From: Ctena decussata
Lineage: Eukaryota; Mollusca; Bivalvia; Lucinida; Lucinidae
Assembly: GCA_963989385.1 (NCBI GenBank)
Contig: OZ022499.1
Span: 54,735,757 to 54,799,756, forward strand
DNA length: 64,000 bases
Direction: 5' to 3'
Position numbers and translations under genes: made by a program. The notes beneath the pieces were generated by a model. It saw only the letters and a program-made list of their open reading frames with translations. It was not told the DNA's origin and made no database searches. This document shows, one piece after another, positions 34,473 through 48,395 of this stretch; positions within the stretch are counted from its first letter, which is position 1; each line of letters starts with the position of its first letter.

Positions 34473-36882
34473 TACATTGGTACACTGAAATGATTTTACT
34501 TATTTCTATAAAACCGTTATCTTGGTTTCTCAGCAGAATCATCATGCTGAGATTATAATTAAGTTACATATTAGATTCTGATATAATTATGTTTAAAAAT
34601 TTCATCCATGAATATCTATCATTCTGCATCTTTGAATTTGAACTACAGATCTGTTTCCTAGAAATGGATTACATTTGAAAATAAATTCACAAACAAAATG
34701 GCAAACTGTGTAGAGACAGATAAAACTATTTGATGTTTGTCAATTTCAAATGGGCTTGTGGGTATTGTTTTGAAATATACAAAATAAAAAAATAATAATA
34801 TACAATTCACAAAAACTAACTGAAATGGTGAATAAAAAGCTTTTTCTTCTTAACAGACTAGTTCTGAAGAAAAAAATAGAGCACAGAAGCTTATTTGTGT
34901 GAGATGATGAAATAAAGTAAATAACAAAGTAAATGAACAAGACAGAATACTTTAATTCCAGTTCCCATCTGTAAAATTTATTAATTGCTGAAATATAAAA
35001 ATATCCCTGCTGTTGTCATAGCCCGAATACATTAAAATAATACAAGAATACATAATTGTGTTGTTTAAAAACAAACAAGTATATACATGTAGTGGCTCAT
35101 AGTGAACCCATGGCTGCCTTTGCCTTTTTAAGTTTTAAAGCGAGCCTTTTCGCCTGACTCTTGATCGCTGAGACTATCACCACTGGCCATAGTTATTGCC
35201 CTTGATTTGATTTGCAATGCACAAGTTCAGCCATAACTAAGTAACCAGTGAAAGAAATAGTATGAAACTTAAAAAAAAAAACATAAACAAATCAGGGCCA
35301 GTTCGGCGGGAGATATAAATTCACCAAATTTGCTTGTTCTATTCAGGAATATTTATAAAACCTAGCCTAATTGTGCCAAGAGCACTTGTATTATGGTCCA
35401 CACTGCTTGGTTTAGTATTTCTTGACTAATATATGTAGTTGCAAATATTTATATTAATTCAGTATGATATTTAGGTATTGTTATTTTTCTTGAAAAAGCA
35501 ACTTAAATGTCTTCAAGATATTTTGGTACTGTTATAATGACCACCATTCATGGCTATTTTTGGTTGATTAATTAACTTCACCGACATGCTACAAGAAAAG
35601 AACATATTTTTACTGTTTACATTACTGGGGTCACAGTGTATGTCCATTTCACGTCTTTTCAAATTGTCCAGCCAGCACCACTGGTACAATGGCCGTTAAT
35701 CTGGCTATTTGTCACCTAATTGCCTTTTATTCTTCCGGACAGTTTGAATGAAAAAATTCTTTTCACCTCCCCCTTTGATATTGAGGTGAAGATTGATTCA
35801 AATTACCATAATTATCTTAAACATTTCGACAGAAGGGCCGGAGCAAACAGCTCCTTTGGGAGCAGTCTGATCACGGTCTACACTGTTTGTCAGTTAAATA
35901 TTTTTTGACTCTGAACTGGATAGTGAAATAAACTTGTTCAAAATTTTGGTGTTATACGGTAATTGCTGCTGATGTTCCAATGCTTAGGAAACTTGTAGTA
36001 ATTTGTTTATTTTAAGTGTTGATCTGGGCTTGTTGTTTAGTTTAAATCTTAAATGTGATATATCATTAATAACAAACTGTAAAAAGGCATACAGCCGAAG
36101 TTTACACCTCTTTCGCCTCTTTGCAGGGCATATAAGATTCATGGTCAAAAGTGTTTCTGAAAATAAATTTCCCATAGCTCATTGATACGTTTGCAAGGAA
36201 ATGAATTTTATGAATTTAGTTAAATGACTCATACAATTTTGGGATCATATTAATTTGAAACAGACAAAAACAGTACTGTATACCATAGATCATGTAGTGA
36301 CTGCAACAGTTTTTACTTTAACATTATTACACGTGAAATGAAAAAAAATCTCCCATAGTTACTAAGGACTTTGCTGGTTTCAGTACTTTGAAATTATAGT
36401 ATAAATGCAAACAAATCCTACAAAAATTCAAGAGGGTTGTCCCTTTGAATTTCGTTTCATGGAACACGTCCCCGTGGTCATTTAGTCTGAGGGACATTAG
36501 GGGCAATTTTGGCCACTCTTGGGGGACATTTACTAGAGCATATCAGGAATATACATCTACCAAAATTAAGGGGGATATCTATGTCTCTCACTGACAAAAT
36601 TTAGGGGACAGTAAATTGAGCAAAAAGGAGCCAAATCTTATATTTTTGAGGGACAAGGAAAAGCTTGTAAATCAACAATACAATTTGTCTTCAGACTTCT
36701 TTTAAAAAAATCCTACAACAAGAAAAATAATAATTTCATCAAGTGCAAATATATCGGAAGAACCATGTACCATATATCAGATATATATACAGACAACTTG
36801 TTTGTGCAGCCATGGATTCATACCACTGAGCCTCTTGGAGACCATGGATACATGAATTGGGACAACCTCAGTAAAACATTTT

Positions 36883-38837
36883 TAGCTCACCTGAGCCAGC
36901 GGCTCCGGGGGAGCTTATAGGATGGTAAGGCTCCGGCGTCCGTCGTCCGTCCGTCGTCCGTCCACAATTTCAAACGACTTCTCCTCTGAAACCGCTAGGC
37001 CAATTGTAACCAAATTTCATATAGAGCCTCCTGGGACCTTAGGAACGAAAAATTGTTCAAACGGTCCTGGTCACATGACCAACATGGCCGCCACGCCCAT
37101 ATATGGTAAAAACCTTCAAAAATCTTCTTCTCCAGAACCAATAGGCCGATGGCCTTGAAACTTGGTATGTAGCATCGGGTACGCGAGTACTACCAAGATT
37201 GTTCAAATTATGACCTTGGGTTGACCTTGACCTTTTTTACGGCAAGGTCAAATTTGCTTCCTTGTGCTTTTATATGGCAAAATGCTAGAACATAAGATAT
37301 CTTGGAAACTGTTGCAGATTTTGGGCTAAAAACCAGTATCTACAGTCATCTTAATGAGTACGTGAAGATTTATGACTTTAAGAGGTCAAGGTCATTCTTT
37401 GACCTTTGACCCAGAACTCTCATATTTTGACAATTTCGAACAATCTCCTCAACAGCCACTGAGCCAATTGAAACCAAATTTCATATAGAGCCTCCAGGGG
37501 TTGAGGGAACAAAAATTTATTCATACTGTCCAGGTCACATGACCAACATGGTGGCCACGCCCATATATGGTAAAAACCTTTAAAAATCTTCTTCTCCAGA
37601 ACCAATTGAACCATGGCCTTGAAACTTGATATGTAGCATTGGGTACTCGAGTACTACCAAGATTGTTCAAATTATGACCTTGGGTTGACCTTGACCATTT
37701 GACTGCAAGGTCAAATATGGGAAAATGCTAGAACATGAGATTTCATGGAAAGTTTTGAAGATTTTGGCCTAAAAATTGGTACATAGAATCATCTTAATGA
37801 GTACATGAAGAGTTTTGAGTACAAGAGGTCAAGGTCATTCTTTGACCTTTGACCCAGAAATCTCAAATTTTGACAATTTCAAACAATCTGCTCTAAAACC
37901 ACTGTGCCAATTGAAACCAAATTTCATATAGAGCCTCAAGGGGTTGATGGAATGAAAATATTTTCTAATGGTCCTGGACACATGACCAACATGGCCGCCA
38001 TGCCCATATATGGTAAAAACCTTTAAAAATCTTCTTCTCCAGAACCAATTGACCGATGGCCTTGAGACTTTGTAAGTAGCATTGGGTACTTGAGTACTAT
38101 CAAGATTGTTCAAATTATGACCTTGTGTTGACCTTGACTTTTGCAGCAAGGTCAAATATGGGAAAATGGTAGAACATAAGATTTCATGGAAAGTTTTAAA
38201 GATTTTGACCTAAAAAATTGGTATATACAGTTGTCTTAATGAGTTCATGAAGAATTATGAGTACAAGACTTAGAGGTCAAGGTCATTTTTTTCCTTTGAT
38301 CCAGATTGCTCATATTTTGACATTTTCAACCATTTCCTCAAAAGCCAAAGGGCCAGTTGTGAACACATTTCATATAGAGCCTCTAGGGGTTGATTGAATG
38401 AAAATTTGTTCAAACGGTCCAGGTCACATGACCAACTTGGCCGCCATTACCGCTTACGGGATAAATCTTTAATATTTTTCTTCCCCAGAACCAATACACC
38501 TATGGCCCTGAAACTTGGTAAATAGCGTGGAGTACTAGAGTACCACCAAGACTGTGCAAATGGTGACCTTGGGTTTACCTTGACCTTTTTTGCGGCATGG
38601 TCAAATGTGGGAAAATGCTAGAACATAAGATTTCATGGAAAGTTTTGGAGATTTTGGCCTAAAAATGGTATATATGGTTGTCTAATGAGTACATGAAGAT
38701 TTATGAGTACAAGTGGTCATGGTCATTCTTTGACTTTTGACCCAAAACTCATATTTTGACAATTTCAGACATGATAAGTATAAGCCACCTTGCCAATTGT
38801 TCAGGTGAGCGATTCAGGGCCTCATGGCCCTCTTGTT
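36883..38837. repeat. TAGCTCACCTGAGC block with four ~450-bp units
   Basis: It has the same head (TAGCTCACCTGAGCC plus CCGTCCGTCGTCCGTCC) and tail (AGGTGAGCGATTCAGGGCCT, CATGGCCCTCTTGTT) as 23772-26260, but an unrelated body. The unit starts near TTTCATATAGAGCCTC and contains CACATGACCAACATGGCCGC, CTTCTTCTCCAGAACCAAT and TGACCTTGGGTTGACCTTGA. The last motif lies at 37211, 37675, 38118 and 38564. Confidence 0.88.
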
Positions 38838-39379
38838 TATTACCGGTATGTTATAAGAAATTCATGAAAATATATATAAACCAGACCAAGCTGGATTAAT
38901 TTACGTAATTCATAAATACAAGTATATTATAATTTGCATATTCAAGTTGTACCATTTTCTATCTTTGGTACATCTGCAAATATTCATAAATCCACCATAA
39001 ACTTTCTATAAGAACAAATTTCGTGGACAAAAATTGAAAACTAAAATAAAATTCAAGTCAATCAAATCATAGCAATGAGCAGTTTGTTAATTGAATTTGA
39101 TATAATGGATAATAGTGCATCTTTAGAGTGCAAACTCTGCTATAATGATATTCACTGACACTTTTTTGTATCACCTTTCATAATTCACTCGCTAATTACT
39201 TCATAATTCATCAGCTGCTTTTATTACAAAAGATGAATACAGGAGTGTTATCTACTGATTACCGGGACAAAAAATACATTCAATGAAAAGCCGTAGGATT
39301 GCGGGGAAAATGAAAGAAATGAAATAGAAGTATTGTAATGACTTTAAACCTTGGGACTGAAGTGCCAGATTGTGAGTGA

Positions 39380-39440
39380 ACAGTGTAGAGCCAGATCAGA
39401 CTGCTCCTAAGGAGCAGTCTGATCAGGGTCTGCACTGTTT
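39380..39440. repeat. Family E core hairpin
   Basis: CAGTGTAGAGCCAGATCAGA CTGCTCC and its complement meet at TAAGGAG. It lacks the outer ATTCGGACAC arms. Confidence 0.75.
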
Positions 39441-42400
39441 GCTATTTTGCTATCATTTTGATACATCACCGTATAGGAAAATTAACTTTTTCATTTTTTT
39501 TGCTTTTTAGCAAAATTACAACAATAAAAATAATGATAAAGATAGTCCAATATTTACGACAATAACGGCATTACCACCCTCATCAAGTTTTGACTAGTAG
39601 TATGACCATATGCTGCCTATTATCTGACCAATCAAACCAGGTGAATTAATCAGCCGTGATCAGTGGGGATTGAACAGGTAGAAGCAAGGACAATAACAGA
39701 TGACGGGAAGGACAATAACGATAACGGTACTCTGATCCTGACTCCAGAAACTAATCATGTAGAAACTACAGTTATCATCAATCAAGAAGAAAAATTCAGG
39801 TAGAACAGGTGGCATCATACAAGAAGAAAATTGGTTATTTAGCCTGCATTTTGAAAATTGATTTGCCGTTAATTTTGAACCTAGAAATAGGATTAAGATC
39901 AAAACAAAGGAGTTTGAAGTGACCCGTCACAAAGATCATATAACTTGAGCAGTACTAATATTTCCTAATGTTGCAAACACACAAACAAAAAAATAATATT
40001 CTTGTTATGCTTGTGTTATTAAAAATATGACAACCTTAATTTGAACTCCTGCTTTGCAGTATATTGTCAAGAAATGAATTAGGAGTTAAAATTAATGGTG
40101 GCATTAAAATGCAAATAGATAAACATTTTTATGATGCTTCAAGAGTGAAAAAATTAAAAATAATCATTAGTATTCTGCTTCAATGCAAGTAATCAAAAAA
40201 AAAATCAACAAACAAATAAATAAAAGACAAAATAAAAGAAAAGGCCATTACATGCAGCATCACTGAAACTTAATGTTGACATTTGAAAATTTATCTAAAT
40301 ATTAAGAGTTTTTGCATAATTAACAAAGTGTATTATGTGATCATACTTTGTCTATTGCATACTTATTCTTGTCAGCAAAACCAAAATTTCTTTTGATCTC
40401 TGATTATACAGTGCCTTAAAATCAAAAGTGAGCTACTAATAAAACTGCTCCAGATACTCCAGTTTAACTGTTTTATACACTGATGGCGATACTTCATTTG
40501 GGAAAATGAATGAAAGAAGGTTTTTTTCTCTCGCTCTCTCTGTGGAAGACTCTTCAAACAATTACTTAAAGATGTTTTTATCTCTTCTTAAAGAAATGTA
40601 AAAATTTTAATCAGATGAAAGTGGCCAACAATCCATTTAACAGCCATTTAATTTATCCTCCAGTGCATTTTACCGCTTGCCAATTTCATGTCCACAAGAC
40701 CGTGGGTAAGTTGTCAACCATAAAAATCTCAGGTGCTTAGGTAACATGAAAATTAATTTTCCTGTCATCACCGAAAGAGGCTTACGATTTAATTAAGAGG
40801 CAGGTATTTAACAATCACTGGGTATTTACGCCATTATCTGATCATTCCACATGCCATAATTACACTAAACATTGGGACATTTTAACCAGTTGCGGATTTA
40901 TCTTAGAAAATGAGAGAATAAATTTTATCACTATGCAAGAATATGTCAAAAATTGCTTGGAGAATGGCTAATAGTGTAGACTCTGATCAGTCTGATCAGG
41001 GTCTACAATATTTGCTCAGGCACAATATGTCCAAATATAAACGGACATTTTTTCATGTAGGCTGGGAACCAGGAAATGGTACCAGTACCCAACAATGTAT
41101 ACCTCCTGGTCACATGTGAAGTACCTGGACCAGTCTGTGCATCCATCATGGCTGCTGGTCTGATGGGGCCTTTACATTCTGTAAGGTCTGCATAATGTGT
41201 TTCTCTGAACATGGTGATTGAATTAGCCATTTTGCTACAGATATCTAATAAGGGCCCTTAAAGTTTGCATACAGCAAAAGGTATCATTTCACAAGAGGAC
41301 ACTCTAATAGAAAATGAAACTCATTTTCATCGTAGATTTTTATCAGGTCTTGTTTTATTCTAGAAAATTGAAGACATGGGCATTCAATGAAAAGCAAAAA
41401 GGCATACACTGCTGAAGAACAATATAACTAATCAGTGATTGGCTACAGTCAGTAAGTTCAACAAAATATTAATAATGAGAAAAAAATGTTCAGTTTCTGT
41501 ATAATTGAAGAAATCTTAAGTTAATTTCAAAGGGATAAGGTAAAAATATTGAGACTGAAGATTAAACATAGTTAAAATCATTGAAATGATTAACTGTAAT
41601 AACAAATATTAACTAAACAATTTCAAAAAATTATTTAAAGCAGCCTAGTTTAGCATATGTTCAGATATTCGCCAGAACACTGGCATTTTTATAGTCCAAA
41701 AATGTATTCCCTCCTGAAAAAATGTCCATCTGGGTAAATCATTAAAATTTTTGTATGCATATATATGCTGTTTAATGCAGAGGGAGTTATGAGACATTGC
41801 CTTCCATGGAATTCTTGTTGTTTTGTATTTGAGTGTATTTCTTCTTCTGTAAATTATATTTCATTATTGACATCATTATAGCCATTAATACAGAAATCAG
41901 ACTGTGCCCTTCTGCCCATTATTTTCAAATAACAACGGAAACTGACAAAACATTTGCTAGGATTAACACTAACAGTATTTCCATTTTCTTGTCAAAACAA
42001 TTACAATATGACTTCCGTTCGGCCTTAACAATGGCCCACGTTAATACACTGTAAATTGCTCAGTTTTCCTTTGTACCTGATACATGTCCATTTGGTGATG
42101 AATTCCGGCGAGAAAAAACATGACACTTGTCGTGTGACCATATGCTGCACAGGTATTATTGTTAGGCATGTTTCTGCATATAGAAGATACTTTTACACAA
42201 AGTAAACAATGCTAGTGTTGCCAACCATTGTAAAGTTCATAAGTTTTTGACTAGAAATGCCAGAACAGACAGTGGAAACCCATATCAGCCTGCTCCTAAA
42301 GGAGCAGTCTTATCTGAGGTCTCTACTGTTTACTATTCATCCAACAGCTTTCATAAAAAAAATCTCCCAACATGATGAATGGACTTATCAAATGGGTTTG

Positions 42401-42441
42401 TCCATATCTGAACTGCAGAAGGCTTAAGTCTCCAAAAAAAG

Positions 42442-42655
42442 GGTAAAAGTTTCATGTAGCTTTGTGCTGTAAGGGCATTGGATGTGTCCATCCCTCTCCT
42501 TTCACTGCCTTTATCCTTCCCTGATTCAGAACAGGTATGCCTTTACTACTGTGTTGACAAAGTGTTTCAGTCACTGGCTGACCCTGTGGGAATTGGAACC
42601 TGCAACCTGTTGTACCATATCCAAGCACCTGTAACTACTCCATAGTGTGCCTCTC
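42442..42655 (-). mobile_element. SINE family 3, minus strand
   Basis: On minus: GGCACACTATGGAGTAGTTA, then the B-box-like GCAGGTTCCAATTCCC, then the CAGTAGTAAAGGCATACC and AGGGATGGACACATCC body blocks. Confidence 0.7.
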
Positions 42656-43619
42656 TTTACTATATAGTGTGTTTATATATGTGACAGTGTCTGGCATTTT
42701 GAGCCTTATGGAGCGAAAATCGGAAATTTTGTTTTTAATATTTTCATATTTATTAGTGCTTCCAGAATAGATTTTGAGAAGCACAGAGAAATAACGCTAA
42801 GGTTTACTGCAAAAGCAAACGAAATTCACACTCACCTGATTTTTTGTTTTCGTTTCACTGATTGGATACAATTTACATACTAGCTGGATAAACCTTTATA
42901 ACCCTGGTTCGTGACATCTCTTTTCAAATATCTATAATGCGAACGTTCTTAAAAGAGTGTAGATGAAGAAAATTAAACACGCCAATAGAAATGTTGAATC
43001 ACTCTTTTCAGGTGACGCTTTGAAATTGATTAATCAGTGCGTGGAAATACAATTAACTTTACGTGCAAATTTTATGACGTCACTTTCATTTCACGTTTCG
43101 TGACATCAACGTCGCACCTCCACAAGGCTCAAAATCGCAGGCACTGTCACATATTATTTTCTGGCCATTTGAGATCATTGTGTTCATTATGATTGGGTGA
43201 TTATTGTTCATGAACAGACCTGAACTGGCTGTGTCTGCTCTTTTTGTCTCTTTGGTATTAGTGTGTTCCTTGCTTCCAATTTTTTAAGGCTGCGACTTGC
43301 CAGAACTTATAAGTAAGAATTCCAGTTCTTCAAAAATAAAAATTGGATCAAAGTGTTGATGCTGAGCAGGCTTTGAAAAGTATACATGATTACTGTTACA
43401 CTCTGAAGATGCTGTCCCCTCTTGTTGCTGTCTTGTCTCAGAAGAAAAAGCTGTTGACTCTGATAACCAGATGTGCACATGTTGCAAATTTATTGCTGAA
43501 AACATCATGAATATTCCAACAAAAGGTAACATAGACAATTTTACAACTCACTTGCTTCTGTATTTAGAATGGTACCAGCCCTTGCTTTGTGACTTTATTT
43601 GTTGTTAAAAAACATCATA

Positions 43620-43785
43620 TGAGCAGCGACATGACAAAACCAACAATGTGTCATGTGCGCCAGCTAAGACTCAGACCAGCCTGGGCATACAGCGAAAACT
43701 TTGATCAGACTGGCAGATGCCCAGGTTGATTTGAGTCTGTGCTGGGCACACAACCACTTTGTTGGTTTTCTTGTGTCCCAGCTCA
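43620..43785. mobile_element. Foldback MITE, family B, internally deleted
   Basis: TGAGCAGCGACATGACAAAA at the left, AACCACTTTGTTGGTTTTCT at the right. The central CTTAGCTACCC segment is missing, shortening it to ~166 bp. Confidence 0.75.
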
Positions 43786-46583
43786 ATTATGATGATAACT
43801 TGGGACACCTTAATTGTGCTCAGGGTCCACTATGTCCTCTTTCAATGTCAACAAGTTTGTTTCTTCTGTGAAGGGACATTTTATAAAACTGTTAGTAGCA
43901 TGGCAGTTGGTACAGACCCGATCAGACTGCTCCTAGCACACAGATCAGGGTCTGTACTTTGTCCTTTAGAAGTATCTGTCCCAATACAGAGGATTTTACC
44001 ACATGAAATTAACTAGGATTAACAGGGATTAGCTACATTGATTTTCTGGAACTGTATGATGGACAGAAATTAGTTTTGGAAATTGACACAAGAAATATAT
44101 AAGCATCTGGGGATTTCTTTTTTCCTTTTTTACAGTAACAAATTCAGGGTGACTGTCAGAGTGCAGTAGTGATATTTTGCTGATTTTCAAGACTAGTATA
44201 CAGGAGTTCTGACAATGTTAACATTGTGGTTCACGATCATGTTGGTTTTTTTTTCAATTAATTCTGTTTTCCAAAACATTAGATTCATTACATTATTCAT
44301 GTAATAATTATAGAACAATGCTAGTTATGATGACATAACCAGAAATTTTGTAGTTTAGAGGTGGTTTTATACACACTCTTGCTGTTTTAAAAGCAAAAAC
44401 TACTGAGAAAAATTTTTTGATGACTAGAAAAATGTTCTTACAGTGTGCTTTAGAGATTCATTTGTTTTTGTTTACTTATACAGGTAAAACTAAAACATAC
44501 CTCATGGAATTCTAAGGTTTTTGCTTTGTATTATGAAAATATATATTTTGAAATTAACATTTAAATGGAAGGGACTGTTGTGGAATTGTCCAGCCCTTGC
44601 ATATCTTGTACAATGCTAAATTCACTGAAGATTAGTATGCTAGCAGATGATGTAGTATGATAGTTGAGACCACAGTTACAATAAAATTATGTTCTGTGAC
44701 TATTAAATGGTGAAAAAAACACACACACAAAAAAAAGCAAAAAAATCTGAAAGTCTTAGACACTACACTAAATAAAAAGATAGGCAATGATCTGGAATGA
44801 ACTGTCCAGCCCTCAAACCAAAAAAGGAAGAAAACACACACACTAAAATTGACAAAAGTCCATGAAATATACGCACTGTAAACTGATTGAGCAGCTCCTT
44901 CTGAAACAGGTGATCATCCAGGTACCCTTATCAAAAACAGCAGCAACATCTATTTTCACCTATTTTTCAATTCAAATTACAAAACAAAACAAAACATAAC
45001 TAGACTTTCTGTTAAATCTGTTATATATGGCTCATTTTGTCATTCATTGCTTCATTATGCACAATTACAGCTCTCACATGTAATTCCAGACTATTTCTTC
45101 CCACAATATTTATTGCTCAGAAAGGTCTGCAAACCTTAAATGAAGCATGTAGCCTTTGATCTGGAAATTATAAATATTGCTACCATCTGAACTGGAAGAA
45201 ATGAGAAACCATGTGAAAAAGCCATGAAGTACTTGTTCTGCAAAAGAAAAATGAAAATCATGAAAAGATATGACAACCAACATATAAATAGGAAAAAAAT
45301 CGAATGAATAAATAAAAAGGCACTGGGTAGCAAAGGTTAATTAGCAGAGGCATCTTTAGACCAAATAGTTATGTGAATTTGAACTAGCAGAAAAAAACAT
45401 TTTTAGGCAGACAATATTTTAAGGATGTAAAATAATCCAAATGTGACTTAGAAAATCATTTGATTCCCTATATGACTTTATAAAACTTAATTTACAGTAG
45501 TGACTAGTGCATTCCCAATGTTAAAATAGAACGTATTTTATTCTGTCCCACCTACAGCTACTGGCTTTCTTTGCAAACTGGTGTTTGTGTCATGACTGAC
45601 TGTATTCTGTCCTAGTTAGTTACCCTGATCAAAATCATCATTTTGTATTTATGTATATGGGACACCGTTTTATAAACATTTCATCATATCATGTGCATTT
45701 AAATATAACAAGCCTAGGTTTGGGCTTCCAAAATTTAGGATTTTATAAAGGAATTATACGAAAATGACTATTAATGGTCATTTTGCTATAATTAGAAAAA
45801 TGACCATTAGTTGGTCTTTTTCCAATAATTCCCACATAAACTGTACCTTTAAAATGTAATTCACTAAAGTGTGGTCCAGTTCTGTTGGCTTTAGATATAG
45901 TGGTGCATATCAAAATGTTATCATAGTATACATAAGACTTTTATTCTATATACTTCAGGCACCATTGACCATTTTACCGATGACTAAGATATTTTTTGTT
46001 TTTCTGTTTTTGACATTTTCCTTACTGAAGAAGTAAATTGGAAGCTCATTTTATGGTGTGAAATTCATTATAAAATACCTTGAAACTCCTTCGTAATTTT
46101 GTAACAAATGCCTTGTCTTGTCATTGCATTATAAAATCCTCATCCTACGGTGTAAGCAGCTTACGTCGGACACATTTCCAATAGGAAAACTTGGAGAAAA
46201 TTAGGAATTGATTCCATAAGCTCCAACATCAATTAATAACAGTGGGCTTCTTTCTTATGGCGCTATCTATATGTCGACTTTGTGTCGTAGAGGATTTTCG
46301 CGGCTTTGATTGAGAGGAAAAGCCTTATTACAGACGACAAACTAATTAATTTGAAGGAACTATCTGTTCTGAAGGTGGTCTTGGAAAATTGAAATATTTT
46401 TGCATAATGGCTTGGCTTTGTTGCAGCATCAGGAGTTCTTTGACATGAATTTTTACTTTGATGTTTAATTAGAATTTTTTTTTTCTTTCTTTCACCGTGG
46501 ATTTCAGTTGAAAGTAGAAAACAGAGGTTTAGCCTGTTTTCCCCATTAATCAACTTTTACCATTACCAGTAACCTTTGTTATA

Positions 46584-46821
46584 TGAGCCGCGACACGACA
46601 AAACCAACAATGTGGTTGTGCGCCCAGTACAGACTCGGATCAGCCTGGACATCCGCCTAGTTTGATCAGACTCTTTCTGAAGTGCTCAAACGGTAGCTAA
46701 GGGTCTAAGCTATCTTCATGCGGACAGTGAAGACTCTGATCAGACTGGGCGGATGCCCAGGCTGATCTGAGTCTGCGCTGGGCGCAAAACCACTTTGTTG
46801 GTTTTGTCGTGTCGCGGCTCA
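46584..46821. mobile_element. Foldback MITE, family B, intact, TA-flanked
   Basis: TGAGCCGCGACACGACAAAA and its exact complement at the right end, TA outside both. The centre is inverted relative to the 29231 copy: the GACCCTTAGC segment reads as GCTAAGGGTCTAAG here. Confidence 0.88.
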
Positions 46822-47277
46822 TATGTCAGAATTGTTTATGATGTTGAATAATACAGTAATTTAAGTCAGTTTAGTTTCTGGAAGAAAGCGAACAGTAAAC
46901 TCATCTTAGTTCCAAAGTTTGCCTCCATATGTGTTTTTAAGATGTATAGGGTCATAATAAGGATGAACTTTTTTCAAATAAATCGTAATATTACAGCGTA
47001 TTGAATTGCTGAAGAATGTATTTGTTACATGCAAAAAATTCACTTTTGCTTTTCACTAATAGTACCATTGTGCATAGGTATGTGGTGCCTTACAATGCAA
47101 AGGCTGAATGAAACAAAATATGGTATACAAAATTAAAAGCAGTTTTTAAGGAAATTTTGTGAAGAAATGATAATACTGCAATGAAAGCTATATTATCTTA
47201 CATTGTACATTTTTAATGCTATTATCTTGTAAATTTTTTTTTTTGTTTTTTTTTATTTCGTTAATTTTTTTATTTAT

Positions 47278-47312
<35 letters not shown>
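47278..47312 (+). repeat. Poly(T) tract
   Basis: About 33 consecutive T in a T-rich 100-bp stretch. Confidence 0.9.
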
Positions 47313-47313
<1 letters not shown>

Positions 47314-48052
47314 TAATACACTGATACTGCTTTTTGCTATCATTTCCAATCTGAATGTATCCTAATAGAAAGTGAATCATTTCACACTTCATTTGCTATT
47401 ACAATCCATTTAGTACATCTGAATAAATATTTTAATCGCTTAAATACCCACTTCTTTGTTGATAATTCGTAAATATGATTATTTAAACATATTCCTTTGT
47501 TTGGCTTTTATCTTTAAGCCGTATTTACGAAGTTTTCAACAATGGATTACGATGGTAGCATTCTGTTTCGTTCTGATATTGACAGTCCTGGTTATAAACA
47601 TGAGCACTGAGAGGATTACAAGAAATAAGCCGCTTTAGTTGCTCCGCTAGCAAAATAAATCTGCTTTTTTCTTTTCTTCCTATTGTTCTCTATTTTGTCT
47701 ACAACTTAGCAGAATGGCAATTGTGTCTTAGAAATTCTTTTAGCCTCAAACTTGGTGCCTGGACAGGCACATGTCTGTTTGTCAATTAATTCGACATTTC
47801 CTCCGATTTCGTATTAAATCATGGTTAATTTCACTTGAAAATTATTGAGACATGATGCAAGGTTTATTCATTCGATAAAAGAGGCCTGTGTCCTTTGACA
47901 TTAGAATATTGAAAAAGTTGTAGTACTACGTAATTTAGCAATTGGGAATTCAGTGTTAATGATGTTATTTAAGACAAGTAATCATAAACTTATGACTTAA
48001 AGCACATTTCATAGTTTTTAAATAATTTACAGTATTTGCCTTAAAGTGAATG

Positions 48053-48395
48053 GAAACATTACCAGGGGAAGCAACTATGTCATTTAAAGTATTGCCTCCC
48101 TAACTAATAGGGGTCAGCTCTTAAGCGAAAGAATCTATAGTGTAGTGGATAACACTCTGGACTATCAATCCAGGGGTCGCAAGATCGATCCCTCGCTTCC
48201 CTGGTCTTCTGGATGAGACTTTAAACTGAGGTCCCGTCTTCATATGGCCTCATGGTTGGTGGGACTTTAAACCCGAGTCCACTCACTCACTCTTTTCAGA
48301 GTAGACCCCATTTTTGGAACAGCTTGTCCAGGGAAGCAAACAGGAAGTCATGAACATTGTTCCCCTTTATCAAAATGGCGGAAAAAACATGGAGT
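48053..48395 (+). repeat. Family A foldback interrupted by a SINE
   Basis: The left portion (GCAACTATGTCATTTAAAGT to GGTCAGCTCTTAAGCGAAAG) and right portion (CAGAGTAGACCCCATTTTTG to GGAAGCAAACAGGAAGTCAT) are the two halves of the family A consensus, with SINE1 (48133-48294) where the palindrome centre should be. Confidence 0.8.
48133..48294 (+). mobile_element. tRNA-derived SINE, family 1, second copy
   Basis: TAGTGTAGTGGATAACACTC and GGTCGCAAGATCGATCCC correspond to the A and B boxes of the 1027-1197 copy, followed by ATGAGACTTTAAACTGAGG and the CACTCACTC tail. Confidence 0.85.

Noticed and set aside
41003..41230. 75-codon minus-strand frame starting MANSITMFRETHYADLTECK
   Set aside because: Its end overlaps a family E repeat copy, no splice or homology support, and length is near what chance gives; left uncalled.
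44632..45333. Hydrophobic minus-strand frames resembling membrane peptides
   Set aside because: AT-rich DNA read on this strand gives Phe/Leu/Ile-rich peptides by composition alone; no family similarity or gene context.
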